A model generated the notes under the pieces. It saw only the letters and a program-made list of their open reading frames with translations. It had not been told where the DNA came from and ran no database searches. Positions 34,996 to 46,374 of a stretch of DNA of 64,000 nt are shown piece by piece. The DNA lies in contig NC_052507.1 in assembly GCF_014356525.2 (NCBI RefSeq), positions 38,304,368-38,368,367 of the forward strand, in the 5' to 3' direction. Source of the stretch: Nilaparvata lugens (lineage: Eukaryota > Arthropoda > Insecta > Hemiptera > Delphacidae). Numbering within the stretch: position 1 is the stretch's first letter; each line of letters opens with the position of its first letter. A program made the translations under genes and the position numbers.

Positions 34996-35269
34996 ATAGA
35001 TTATAAAATACTTGATCCATGGTCAAGGAATGATTTTAGTGAATGAAACTCTAATAGCTTGTACAGTTCTATTTATAATAAATTTTCTCATTTTGATACT
35101 TCATGGGTTGAGGTACAACAAGCAATAATAACTTAGATATCAGCCTATAATAATGGCTAATTGAGCTCGTTCATTGAAGTTTCATTGACAATGAAATTCA
35201 GCACATAGAATTTCAGCCAAAAGAATTTCTCAAATAATATTATATGCACTTACGAAGTCGTGAGTCTGT

Positions 35270-35500
35270 ATTCGTAGTAAAATGGACGCTTCATGCTAAT
35301 GGGACACGTTAATCGTCAGCTAGCCTGTGATTGGTCGATAGAGCAGCAAAATCGGTTACGCTCACCGGCCAATCAGCTTCGGCGTATTTCGGTTCCGCTC
35401 GTTTTGTCGTTTGCTGCGCGCTATTAAACGCGTCCGGCCCGTAACGCCAGACAAACGTAAACATTGATTACGGTCTGCGGCCTCCGGTTAGCCGGGCATG
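35270..35500. promoter_or_regulatory. GC-rich island with CCAAT boxes
   Basis: Markedly GC- and CpG-richer than its surroundings. It holds ATTGG at 35,330-35,334 (inverse CCAAT) within CTGTGATTGGTCGATA and a forward CCAAT at 35,369-35,373, with several CG dinucleotides down to about 35,500. It resembles a housekeeping-type promoter, but no clear TATA, initiator or coding exon was found beside it. A frame at 35,464-35,721 is unrecognised. Confidence 0.4.
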
Positions 35501-35959
35501 CACATTCATTTTTTCACAAATTTTTAATCCCTGCTTCTCCTTCAAAGAATGTGCAGAAGTTGGAATTTGTTTTGTTTTATTTGATTTGTACCTTTGAACT
35601 GCTGTCATTCAATGAGATTTTACGTTGGAAAGGAGGAAAATCGATTATTTTCCTCAAAAATCGACTATTTTCCTCACTTTGTTCACTATTCCATTTCATT
35701 TTGAATCCAATTCCATTCTGAAAGAGAAATTCGAGAGAAAATGATTGGCGGAAACCGCACGACGATATTTCAAACCAATTGAAAGATATTCATTGAATGA
35801 ATCTCACAAAAATGAAATAAATGAGTACATTGAAAATCTAAACTATCTAATTCCACTTCTACAAGTGTCAGTAGACACTAATACTAACTTCTACTCAAAT
35901 ATTTCAACTCTAAACAAATAATTCCATCTGTCCTATTTTAATTCACTAATTTATTCCAT
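35501..35959. other. No feature recognised
   Basis: AT-rich with a short direct echo (TCGATTATTTTCCTC / TCGACTATTTTCCTC near 35,640-35,675). It may include the decayed 5' part of the LINE that follows. Confidence 0.5.
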
Positions 35960-37030
35960 TTCAATAAATGTTGTCTCAGAATGGTTCAAGTCATATCTGG
36001 AAAATCGTAAGCAGAGAGTCAGGATTGGGAGAAACCTAAGTGCAGGAGATGGCCTTCAAGTTAGCTTCGGAGTACCGCTAGGAACTGTTCTTGGACCAAT
36101 ACTCTACCTCATCTTTGCCAACGAGCTGTGCTCTATGGATGTCGGTGGCAAGATTATCGCCCTCGCCGATGACACAGCAGTATTTTTCCTGGGAACCAGC
36201 TGGGATGACGTCTTCAGGTCAGCTGAACTTGGAATGAGAAAAGTTACCTCCTGGCTCTTCAATAACATTCTGATGATTAAGAATGAATGCCTCAAAAACA
36301 AAATTTATTACTTTCTCACTGACAAATTCCAAGAAACCTTCTAGGCAGACAATCAAACTACATCATTGCAAATTGGATAGTATGAATTGAAATTGTCCTT
36401 CAATTGAGCGCACAAACAATATAAAATATTTAGGAGTCATAATGGATGAATTACTTCGCTGGCATAAACACATCTTACTTCAAACGGTTAAAATCAGAAA
36501 ATTAATTTACAAATTCATTCAACTCAGACAGCTCATATCAACAGACATGATGGAAAATGTTTATTATGCGATAGTCTATGCATAGCAAGATATGGCATTT
36601 TGGCCTGAGGAGCTACAAATTTCTGCCACACCAATCCTATCTTCAAGGCTCAGAAGCTAATTTCAAGGATAATAGGACGCAAACATCCACTCTTCCCACA
36701 CTACACTACTATAGTACTACACTATTCTCGGAGCTCAGCATCCTCAGCATAAGACAGATTTACATTCACAGACTTCTAACATTCACCAGAAAGAACCCAC
36801 AATTCTTCATCAATTTGAATCACCCGCAAGGAACACGCAGAAGGAACTTGGCAATTCCCAGGATGACAACATCAGCTACTCAGAGGTCAGCCACATATTT
36901 AGGACCAAAAGTTTTCAATAAACTGCCAATAGCTATTAAAGAAACAGTTCCAATCAATCCATTCAAATTGAAAACAAAAATCTGGCTCCTGTTTAATAGA
37001 ATCAATCATGGAGAACGATTAGTTCTATAA
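35960..37030 (+). pseudogene. LINE (Jockey/CR1-like) reverse transcriptase fragment, decayed
   Basis: Reads SEWFKSYLENRKQRVRIG, then FGVPLGTVLGPILYLIFANELC (motif B, with L for the usual Q) and IIALADDTAVFFLG, where LADD replaces the usual YADD or FADD. The frame is lost near 36,340. A related segment IKYLGVIMDELLRWHKHI follows, then another frame to 37,030 (LSIRQIYIHRLLTF, TYLGPKVFNKLPIAIKE). The 5' half of the RT, the endonuclease and ORF1 are absent. The 3' UTR extends perhaps 200-300 bases further. Confidence 0.85.
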
Positions 37031-38050
37031 AAAAATGTCCATACTGTTTCATTCTAATTTTCTTCATTTTAATGATTTTTTCCTATTAGAATTAAAAATG
37101 TTTATTTTCATGTTTAATTTATCTAAAATTTCTACATAATAGGCTATCAATTTTTTTTTAATTTGTGTATACTAGTAGTTCTGTGAATTGTAGACCTCAC
37201 GCAGTATTCCTCTACGGTTTCTCCAGACATCTGTGTAATGCATGCACTGCAAGAATAATCCACTTGTCAGCTGATCGATTATGAATATTTCTGTAAGGGA
37301 GCAGAAGTTGAATGAAAAATAAACTTACGCGATCTCTGGTGCCAAAAGTTCCCTATGGAAAGATCATATCTTCTCGATGGAAGCGCTAGCATTCGAACTT
37401 CTGGTCCCCTATAATATGATTAATCCCATCTTCAAAGTAGATCATATTTAAAGTGATATTGGAGTATGGGGGAAATTCCCTTTCTTCTCATGCTATCCTT
37501 GAAATGCAAAATTTCAAAGAACCTTGTGTATACATCGAAACGCAGTTAAAAAATGAATATTCCTGCCAAATCTCATAGAATTCTATCAACGCGTTTGGCC
37601 GTAAATACGTTACATACATACATCATACATACATACATACATACCTACATACATACATACATGCATACATACAAACATACATACATACATACATACATAC
37701 ATACATACATACATACATACGTACATACATACATACATACAGACGCCCCCTGTGGGTTGGGGGAGCTTTGAGTCGATCATCATACTCAAGAATGTGTTGA
37801 AAACCAGAATTCACCCTGTAAGCAGGTTGAGGAACGAGAGGAGAAGCCTCCACCAATTATGTAAGCACGATGTGCCTTCACCAATTATTTAAGGAGGGAA
37901 AAACTATTATAACAGAAGAGAACAGAATAACTAGAACTTTAATTTATGAATCTTTAACATGAATATATATTATAACAAATTATCTTGAATAGCTGGCAAA
38001 ATCGCTAAATGGAAAGATTTTAGCAAACTCTAGCAAACAGCTGCTTTGTT
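37031..38050. repeat. Non-coding; family E piece ending in (TACA)n microsatellite
   Basis: 37,480-37,611 matches family E (CCTTGAAATGCAAAATTTC, TACATCGAAACGC, TTGGCCGTAAATACG) and runs directly into about 130 bases of TACA repeats (37,612-37,741), the likely tail of a short retroelement. The rest has no recognisable content. Confidence 0.65.
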
Positions 38051-39586
38051 ATCGCCGGGTGCGATATCAACAAGTGAGAGATTAGATAATAACGGGTATC
38101 CTGGCTATTCGAACAGCCAAATGGAAAGAATTTTATTTGCTATTTATTGAATTATATAAAATAATGAATTTTTGAGATTAGGCTCTATAATACTTACTGG
38201 TCGGCAACCTAAATAATCGGTCAAGCCGTATAATTTGAAATTAAGCCAGACACCTGTGGCAAATTTTAGTTGTAAACAAATAGCATTCAACCAGAGGATT
38301 TGGTAACCACATGGCATGTTATTGTAAAAGGAAAAACAATTTAATAAACTTAAAAATATTTATTGTGTCAAATGAGCATGTACAAAATATGTCAAATAAA
38401 TAAAAATATTGAGGAAGTATGTATATTCTATCAGGCACATAGATACATTTGTAATTTTTGGATGAGCCAATCAAAATGCAATAACTGACTGGTGGTAAAA
38501 GCGAGTCGATTCAAAAATAAACCTCATTATTTATATAAATGATAAGAATTTGTAAGCTATCACTACTCAATTCATGTACCAGATGTAATCTGAGTGATTA
38601 TAAAATATAACACATAATATTTATGTAATAGCCTAGCAGATTGACACGGACTATTTTGATTATGTAATGGTGTAGTAGTTGGATATTTAAATAATATGCA
38701 AATTTGGAATATGGAAGTACGATCATAGAGAATAGGGGTAGATCAGGGCCCACTTGCTTGCCAGAGGTCACCAGGAACGGCACCAATTTTATAGAGCACA
38801 AGTCCCTTTTTTGTTAATAATTGTATGTTTGAAAGATTTAAGTTTGAATTCAATAATTAATTTTTCATAAGACTTGGTGAGGCCGTATTAAGGCGTAAGT
38901 CATACAGATATTTATTTATTCCCTTGGAGAGGACGACTTCAGCCACCAGAAAACCCAAGACAATGGAAGAATTCGGATCGCCATCATTATCTTGTGAATT
39001 TCGGCACGTGAGTTATAGTTAACAAGAAATATATATCTAGGGCGCCCTCAGTGCTTCGAGTGAAACAAGATCTATAAAGCTAGCTCGTCGAAAGGTTATT
39101 TTAAATATTGAAATTAATGTCAAACTTGTGCAAGTCTTGAAACGTAAAAAGGGATTTCTATTAATAAAGAACTATATATCAGATTTACATGTTTAAGTAT
39201 GCACAGATGAAATATTTAAATTTTGATGTTATAATATATAAGCTCACTCGATCATTAATTTTATTAGTGAATTATAAAGATATAAATGAAGCTCATGTTC
39301 ACTGGATAAATTGATTTATCTAATTTCCACCAGAGGCCGAACCTTTAGCCCTGAGAAATACATATTAATATATTTGAGATTTATAATATTTATTAATTGA
39401 TTATTTATATTAATTTGGAAAGAAGGTATATGAGATTTTTATTCGACAAGCAACAGCAAGACGATAACTGAGCTGCATAATTTAAATGCATATGATTGAT
39501 GATTTAAGAAGCACATGGTAATTTTTCGTGCTAAAAGCAAAAACCTAATAAGTGAGCCATCTGTGATATTTTTTCGATATATATAT

Positions 39587-39628
<42 letters not shown>

Positions 39629-39730
39629 CTTATTTTATTTTTTATACTTGTTGCTCCATATATTTATTTATTCGTTGATAATTTTTGTCAAATTTGATGG
39701 TGTATCCTTTATTTATTCCCCTATCTCCAT
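38051..39730. repeat. Dispersed repeat family A, uninterrupted copy
   Basis: Collinear with 8,754-9,887 plus 12,834-13,480 and lacks hAT-1, so it shows the pre-insertion arrangement. Conserved core at about 39,040-39,110 (GCGCCCTCAGTGCTTCGAG, GCTAGCTCGTCGAAA). A TA microsatellite lies at 39,577-39,622. Confidence 0.75.
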
Positions 39731-40251
39731 GCATGACCAATCTCGTTATAATCTATTTAGTTACCAGTATTAAAAAATTATTAAGATTACCAGCCAACTA
39801 TATTCTTCACCGAATAAGTTGGGGAAAGCAGCGATATATAGCATTGATTGTCAAATCTCTGGAAATAATACGTTCCAGAGATTTATATAAATTATCCAGT
39901 AACAGCAAATCTGATTTGAAGAATCTCAAAGTCATAGTATTAAATTGCAGCAACGTAAATTCTCGCATCTGCATTTGCGGAATTCAACAAATCAGTCACA
40001 GAAATTGTGGACTGTTGGAGCAGCCGACGTCAGTAACCAGCAAGAGCCGAGAACTGCGGGAGCTCCTTGGCGAGCCAGTAAGAAATTGGTATTATTATTA
40101 TTCTAAGAATCACAATAAGGGTTATATATCTTGTAATTCATGCTCTACCGACTGCAGCCAAGCAGTGCAACTCGTTATTGAAAAAAATAATGTAATATAT
40201 ACATTAAAACAATCAAGATTACTTTACTATAAGGATACAATATTAAAATGA
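39685..40251 (+). CDS. Unrecognised 188-codon open frame
   Basis: The longest frame in the window not explained by a known element. The start region overlaps the end of family A. The translated sequence has a hydrophobic stretch near residues 18-32 and a cysteine-containing stretch (ICICGIQQ, ISCNSCSTDCSQ). The ATG context is unremarkable and no promoter was seen. No family recognised. It may be the open part of a decayed mobile element or chance. Confidence 0.25.
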   Translation: MSNLMVYPLFIPLSPCMTNLVIIYLVTSIKKLLRLPANYILHRISWGKQRYIALIVKSLEIIRSRDLYKLSSNSKSDLKNLKVIVLNCSNVNSRICICGIQQISHRNCGLLEQPTSVTSKSRELRELLGEPVRNWYYYYSKNHNKGYISCNSCSTDCSQAVQLVIEKNNVIYTLKQSRLLYYKDTILK

Positions 40252-41210
40252 AATTAATTGGAAAAACACTCGCTTGCTGCTAATGATACAATCTTTGTGG
40301 TTATGATTAATTAGCAAAGAAAAACTAAAAAAGGATAACACCTACCTTTTGAAGATGGCTTCCCCCTTTGGCATTCACTGGTTGAAACGCGACGTTAATT
40401 ATTAGTTAAAAATAAAAATAACTGATCTAGTGAAATTGGTTCAGATCCCATCTAATTTCATAATACAATTCTCTTTAAACTGCCCGAACTGCGACAGGAA
40501 AACTGTATTATAAAACAAAAGCAAAATCTATCATTTCCACCAGAACAGCCGGACTTCACTGACAGTCCTAACGAACGAGCTCTGCCCCAAAAGCTAAATT
40601 TTGGGTACAATTATAAACTCAGTCAATGCCAAACATTAAAGCCATTTCAAGTACATATTTTTATCTGTCGCACAAGCGGCACGTTTGTTATTAGAAACAA
40701 AAGAGAAGCTACGTTAATATTTATTTATTCATTTCGTTGACAATTACAAATCATAATTATAATAAATATAATATGATTGGGAGAAGACAACAGGCATAGC
40801 CAAAAACTGTCTTCTCCCAAATTTTTACAAATAAATGTTTCGAAAAAGAATAAGGTTAAGATTACACTTTCACTTCAAAAAGTCCAATTTCCACTCCAAA
40901 ACTAATGACTAAACTAAAAATTTTGAATTTTGATATTTTAAAACTGATTAAAAACAAAAATATTTCACTCAAATCTCTATAAATTGGAAATTTTTAATTT
41001 TGCAAAATTTTGAGCCAGAAAAGAAACACAACTTCACTATGACTATGATTACACAACAAATGAAATAAACAATCTTTCTGTCGATGACAAAGATTGTTCA
41101 AAGACAAAAACACTGTTCATTGAACTTTTTTAATTCTAAAACTCTAAAATCCTGATCAATATGAGATAAATGATTCATATATATGTCCCATATGACTAGG
41201 TGACAACCCA
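40252..41210. repeat. Non-coding; antisense retroelement 3'-end-like segment with hairpin
   Basis: At 40,777-40,820 a perfect 13-bp stem (TTGGGAGAAGACA / TGTCTTCTCCCAA) encloses an 18-base loop. On the minus strand it is followed by AAATGAATAAATAAATAT at about 40,721-40,738, which looks like a 3' UTR and polyadenylation region. No coding sequence seen. Confidence 0.5.
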
Positions 41211-42055
41211 CAGTATCCATGCTTGTTGTAGGAGGCGACTATAATGGACCTCAAGGCAACTCCAGAAGTAGCCTTGCCTTCAAACCCACGGGATCTGCTC
41301 CATTAAAGCAGTTTCGGAGGGGCAAAAAGATAAACCCAAGAGACCAGAGATGGGCGAAACTCCAGGCACAAATGTGGGTCAAGAGGGTGAGTCGAGAGTG
41401 GCCGGGCGCCGGGCGCCCTAGAGGCAGTTTGACGTCCCCTCTCTCAGCGGAAGAACCTACAAAAAGGCCAGGAGTGGAACTCACGTAGGTCACAAGTTTG
41501 TGGGTGGAGAGGCCAAAACTCACCACTGTTCAAAGAAGAGTGGCCATTCAGGCAAAACTTCTTGGGAGAGGTGAGGCTTTTGACCCCGCAGAGTTTCGTA
41601 GGGGCAAAAAGAAAAACCCAAGAGACCAGAGATGGGTGAAACTCTAGACACAAATGTGGGTTAAGGGGCTGAGTCGAGGGTGGCCGGGCGCCGGGCGCCC
41701 TAGAGGCAGTTTGGCATCCCCTCTCTCAGCGGAAGGACCTACAAAAAGACCAGGAGTGGAACTCACGTAGTTCACGAGTTTGTGGGTGGAGAGGCCAAAA
41801 CTCACCACTGCTCAAAGATGGGCGGCCATTCAGGCAAAACTTCTTGGGAGAGGTGAGGCTTTTGATCCTGCGAAGTTTCGGGTGGGCAAAAAGAAAAAAC
41901 TCAAGAGACTAGTGATGGGTGAAAAACCTGGCACAAATGTGAGTCAAGAGGCTGAGTCAAGGGTGGCCGGGCGCCCTAGAGGCGACTTGGCCACCCTTCC
42001 CTCAGCGGAAGGACCTACAAAGAAGGCCAGGAGTGGAACTCACATAGGTCACAAG
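41211..42055 (+). repeat. GC-rich 280-bp coding-like tandem repeat
   Basis: About three units of 276-282 bases, measured on CCTAC within GGAAGGACCTAC (41,456; 41,738; 42,014). They share GCCGGGCGCCCTAGAGGC, GGGCAAAAAGAAAAA and CAAAACTTCTTGGGAGAGG. The best frame of the last unit (41,780-42,061) reads GEAFDPAKFRVGKKKKLKR, RVAGRPRGDLATLPSAEGPT and ARSGTHIGHK. It is basic and proline/arginine-rich like an ORF1 or linker region of a LINE. Earlier units carry the same phrases in broken frames (GRPRGSLTSPLSAEEPTK). Confidence 0.7.
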
Positions 42056-42250
42056 GACTAATCAGTCTGAAGAGACTGCCAAGCATATCACACTGGATTG
42101 CGACAAGGATTGCAACCAGGTGATGAATGGAATGTTAGTATAGGGAAAAACTCCTGGTTCTTGTAAAGGACATAGGTATTGGTTTGCCTAAATATGAAAT
42201 CTTAAACACTAGCAAAATTAGTGGCATCCCGACACATATTCATATATAGT
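42056..42250 (+). pseudogene. Possible LINE C-terminal tail
   Basis: Directly after the tandem repeat a frame fragment reads SEETAKHITLDCDKDC, resembling the EETAEH-LxDC motif near the C-terminus of some LINE polyproteins. Further fragments follow up to a stop near 42,250. If so, everything between the ORF1-like repeats and the tail has been deleted. Tentative. Confidence 0.4.
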
Positions 42251-42339
42251 GAGGACCACATTCTCTTTGATCAGCAAATAATCAACCAATTGTATTAATA
42301 CTAATACTCTGTAAATAATTGTAGCTTATATTATATGCT

Positions 42340-42675
42340 TTTTTTAATCATGTCTATATTTTGAATAAACTCCTCTGGTCGTTTTGTATCCTCCAAAATC
42401 ATGCATCACAAGTCAAATTCGGTCGAAAAATGAAAAAAATTATTGTTGAGTGTACTTAAGCCCATATTCCAATACACAAAAATGGCCAATTTCTATAATC
42501 ATTGCTTTTTTTAATCATGTCTATATTTTGAATAAACTCCTCTGGTCGTGTTGTATCCTCCAAAATCATGCATCACAAGTCAAATTCGGTCGAAAAATGA
42601 AAAAATTATTGTTGAGTGTACTCAAGCGCATATTCCCATACACGAAAAATGGTCAATTTCTATATTCAAAGCTAC
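42340..42675 (+). repeat. Two tandem partial copies of the family D end
   Basis: Units beginning TTTTTTTAATCATGTCTATA at about 42,340 and 42,507. Each includes CTCCTCTGGTCGTTTTGTAT-like, CAAATTCGGTCGAAAAATG and AAATGGCCAATTTCTATA-like segments, in the same order as 34,340-34,515 but rotated. Confidence 0.8.
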
Positions 42676-42789
42676 GTATCTAGGTAACCCATTATCATAA
42701 ACAACATCAATTGATATTGAAATGCACATTAGAATCTTCTCTTTCATCTGCTGTAGACGATTCGTATAAAAAAATGTTCATGAAGTGAG

Positions 42790-43174
42790 ATTCGATTATT
42801 GAAAAAAATCCAGAAATTGAAGACTTTTCCTCATATTAACGGTCTTGGCAGTTCTATGATCGCAAAACGTTATTCAAGATGAATTATAGGCAGCTGAGCT
42901 CCTAGAGGATAAAATTATCTACAATTTGGAAACAATCGTGAGTCTCTATGATGCATTAGACTCGTTCTAGAAACTCTTGATTAACAGTAGATAGACAAAA
43001 AAAAAATGAAAAACTTAAAACGTCATTTTAAAATCTTCTGTAACGTTCGAAAAGTATTGGAATCGGAAGTATTATTCATTGGAACGAGGGAAGGAAGAAC
43101 ACTTTCACATGCTCACTAGATTCGGAAATTTTATCAGAAGTAGTTCACAATATGCAGCTGTGAATATAGAAATT
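42790..43174 (+). repeat. Repeat family F, second copy
   Basis: Diverged homologue of 29,740-30,100 (see there). It abuts the inverted family D copy. Non-coding. Confidence 0.6.
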
Positions 43175-43906
43175 GGCCATTTTTTGTGTATGGGAATATG
43201 GGCTTAAGTACACTCAACAATAAATTTTCCATTTTTCGACCGAATTTGACTTATGATGCATGATTTTGAACTGCCTCGACTAGCCGAGAAGAATGAAGTG
43301 TAGAATGATGTGCACCGAGCTTTGTGTTAAAAGTTATGAGTGTTTTAAACTATGATCCTCGAGGTGTCCTTATGCGCTCCTCTCCACTAGGAAATCTGAA
43401 ATGAAGTGCATCTAATGGGTGATTCTCATAGAACATAATCTCATGAACTTATGTCATTGTGCGAAATATCACTGTGAGAAATTTAGTTCGTGATGATGGT
43501 TGAAGCTAAAAATTAGGTGTTTTTTGCAGTATAAGGAGCATTGTTGTCAGGTAACAATCGGAAGTTATTATTGATCAAAAACTGAAATTCATCAAAGTTG
43601 ATATTTTCTTAAAATTTTACTCATCTTTTTAAACTCATAACTTCATACTCATTGTAGATAGACGATTCCAAATGATCTCATTTCATTCAAAATTTCATAA
43701 TCTAAAGAAAATGCAGAAGCAAATTTTTCTGTCCGATTACTAGATTTGGCGGAAATAGCTGAGAACTGGAAAATGGACCGAAAAAACGAGGTTTTTGGGC
43801 CACGCTGTATCTAGCACACGGAAATTTTGTATGAAGAAATTAGTTCTGGACTTCTCTTATGTATCCAAAAAATATATTGAAAAATCAGAACTACAATATA
43901 TATTCA
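43175..43906 (-). repeat. Repeat family D, inverted copy (major part)
   Basis: Reverse complement of about 33,615-34,440, sharing GCTGTATCTAGCACACGG-type and CAAATTCGGTCGAAAAATG blocks. The remaining end of the copy is at 47,096-47,130, beyond the inserted antisense LINE. Confidence 0.85.
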
Positions 43907-44239
43907 ATTTATTTATTATTTATTAAAAACACACATAACAAGACAAAACAAAATTACAAAGAATTTGAAACAAATAAAACACAATAAAATGTTACAAATA
44001 TAAAAAACCATGGGCTTTGTGGTTGGGTGTGTTGGAGAAGATAAAAAAAAGAGAGGAAGATACCTAGCCAACTATGGTTTCCCATGTAATAGGCAGGCAA
44101 AGAAGAGAAGAGAAGTAATGAGGGAAAAAGGTAAGGGAGAAATGGGGGGAAGGAAGAAAACAGAGGAATAGGTACTCAAAATAAAGGTAAGCGGGTCCAC
44201 TGAAAAATGAAAAAACAATGCTGGAGCAGAAATCTCGAG

Positions 44240-44713
44240 TCATATATCTAAATGGAAGAAGAAAATACTGTATGTCCAGTTTTTTATATCCAGTTTAATT
44301 TTTCCGCTGATCTTATTGTCCATGAGAAAGTGATTTGGAATGAGGTTTATTATTTTAGTACCTATGTAAATTAACTGCCTCCTTATACATTCAATATTAG
44401 TTTTATAGGTTACATATTTGTTAGCAGTGGCCCTTAGATTATAATAATTAAGTGTAGAGTTTATTGTGAGAGGAAAATCGGATCTATATTTTATTAAGTA
44501 CTCAATTACGGTTTTTATGTATAATTGACGTATAGTCATGACCTCAAAATCACTAAAAACCATATCCGTTGGATAGAGCCTGGGTTTACTTAATATAGTT
44601 TTAATTATCAGTTTTTGTGCTACAAATAATTCAGCAATATGGCAGTTGAAACAGCCTCCCCAAACAACTATGCCATACTGCAGAATTGACTTGACTAGAG
44701 CATGATACATCAT
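44240..44713 (-). pseudogene. LINE ORF2 C-terminal segment
   Basis: 157 codons continuing from the RT after a frameshift at about 44,715-44,760. It shows MMYHALVKSILQYGIVVWGG, then VAQKLIIKTILSKPRLYPTD and VMTIRQLYIKTVIEYLIKY, the usual post-RT helical region. Ends with a stop about 330 bases before the element's 3' end. Confidence 0.85.
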
Positions 44714-44741
44714 TTTCAGGTGGTTCTTATTAAGAATTCTG

Positions 44742-46151
44742 TTAACTTGGTAAAATTAAAAGATAAATATCTAATTTTTCTACATATGTATTTATATGAA
44801 CATCCCATTTAAGGTTTTCATCAATTATGATTCCCAAGTACTTAGTATTATTGACTTTTTTAATGGTGGGACAATCACAATTACCCAAGTTTAAATTACA
44901 CTGAGAATGGAGTCTCAAATCTTGATTCTCGTTGGGCTGTCCTACTCTATTTGCAGAGGAAGTTATGTAATTCGTTTTTCCAATATTTAAACTCAAGGTA
45001 TTCTTATCTAACCACTTCTTGATTAAAAGCATATTATTTTCAGCTATGGTATGAACTTCATTCCATGAATTACCGTGAAAAATAGCTGCAGTATCATCTG
45101 CAAAGGATATCACAGTTGAGTTTAGAAGTCTTAAATTTGAAAAGTCATTTACATAGAGTATGAAAAGGATGGGAGAAAGTACAGTACCTTGAGGAAGACC
45201 ATAAGAAGTTAAGTTAGTTACACTAGATTGATCATTTATGGTTAGGGACTGGGTTCTATTACTCAGATAGCTTTTGAACAATTTAAGCGAGACTCCTCTG
45301 AAACCATAGGACTCTAGTTTATTGAACAAAGTATTATGAGGTATTGTATCAAAAGCTTTGCGTATATCCAGGAAGACTGCAATAGTTTTCTTATTGGAGT
45401 TTATTTTATCAGATAAAGTATTGACGAATTTTATTAGAGCGTCAGATGTACTTTTACCATTTTGGAAACCGAATTGGTTCTTGTTGATTATTTTGTTAAG
45501 ATTCAAGAAAGAAACAACTCTTGACTTTATTAGTTTCTCCATTATTTTAGCAAGGTTGCTGATAAGACTAATCGGTCTATAATTACAGGGATTAGTCGGG
45601 TCACCTTGTTTGAATAGAGGTTTTATTTTGGCTGACTTGAGGTGCTCAGGAAAATATCCCTCCTCAAAGCATCTATTAAAAATGAAAGAGAGAGGTTGAG
45701 ATATAAAATTGGCTATTTTCTTCAGCGTAATATTACCTAGACTATCAATACCAGGACTGCAGTTGTTCTTTAGATTTTTAATAGTTGCCTCAACCTCAAC
45801 TGGGCACGTTGGTCTCATAAAAAACGTGTTATCGATCTGTATTTCAGGAAATCGATCACCAGTATTATCAGGGATATTGATAGTTTGAGCTTGTAATTTA
45901 CCCACATTTGTGAAATAATTGTTGAGGGATTGAGCATCAAGTTCAGTACTCTTGTCGTTGATACTGTCCTCACCTATAACTTCGTTTATGCACTTCCACA
46001 ACTTCATGCTGTTGTTATTACAATTTTCAATTTTCCCTTTATAGTAGACTTCCTTTGCATGATTTATGATCTTATTCAAACCATTACGATAAACTTTATA
46101 TTCATTCTTTAATATATTGTTATTAGGATCTCTTCTGAGTCTAGAATGCAT
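44742..46151 (-). CDS. LINE reverse transcriptase (ORF2 fragment)
   Basis: Open over 469 codons, the longest frame in the window. RT motifs in order: CSPGIDSLGNITLKKI, SAKIKPLFKQGDPTNPCNYRPISLI, NQFGFQNGKSTSDAL, AVFLDIRKAFDTIPHNTLF (motif A), YGLPQGTVLSPILFILYVND (motif B), VISFADDTAAIFHG (motif C, FADD intact) and KYLGIIIDENLKWDVHI. Catalytic aspartates are all present, so this domain may be recently active even though the element is broken on both sides. It copies RNA at a nicked target; substrate is its own transcript by family knowledge. Confidence 0.93.
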   Translation of the reverse strand: MHSRLRRDPNNNILKNEYKVYRNGLNKIINHAKEVYYKGKIENCNNNSMKLWKCINEVIGEDSINDKSTELDAQSLNNYFTNVGKLQAQTINIPDNTGDRFPEIQIDNTFFMRPTCPVEVEATIKNLKNNCSPGIDSLGNITLKKIANFISQPLSFIFNRCFEEGYFPEHLKSAKIKPLFKQGDPTNPCNYRPISLISNLAKIMEKLIKSRVVSFLNLNKIINKNQFGFQNGKSTSDALIKFVNTLSDKINSNKKTIAVFLDIRKAFDTIPHNTLFNKLESYGFRGVSLKLFKSYLSNRTQSLTINDQSSVTNLTSYGLPQGTVLSPILFILYVNDFSNLRLLNSTVISFADDTAAIFHGNSWNEVHTIAENNMLLIKKWLDKNTLSLNIGKTNYITSSANRVGQPNENQDLRLHSQCNLNLGNCDCPTIKKVNNTKYLGIIIDENLKWDVHINTYVEKLDIYLLILPS

Positions 46152-46374
46152 TTTGTCCCGCGTGATTATTGATCTTATGATGCCTTCAGATAGGCATCCT
46201 TCAGGGGACGAAGTCTGTTAGGTATCACTTTTACCTTCTTGCATTGATTGATGAGACTGGTCAAACGATCGACAAATTTATCCATAATAGTGTCAATGCT
46301 TCCATTCACGGTATAGATTTCTTCCCAATCTTCATTCCTTATGCGTTCCAATAGTGCATGATAGTTGGTTCTAG

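Noticed and set aside
37553..37856. Frames with repeated HTYI or MYVC on either strand
   Set aside because: Translation of the TACA microsatellite.
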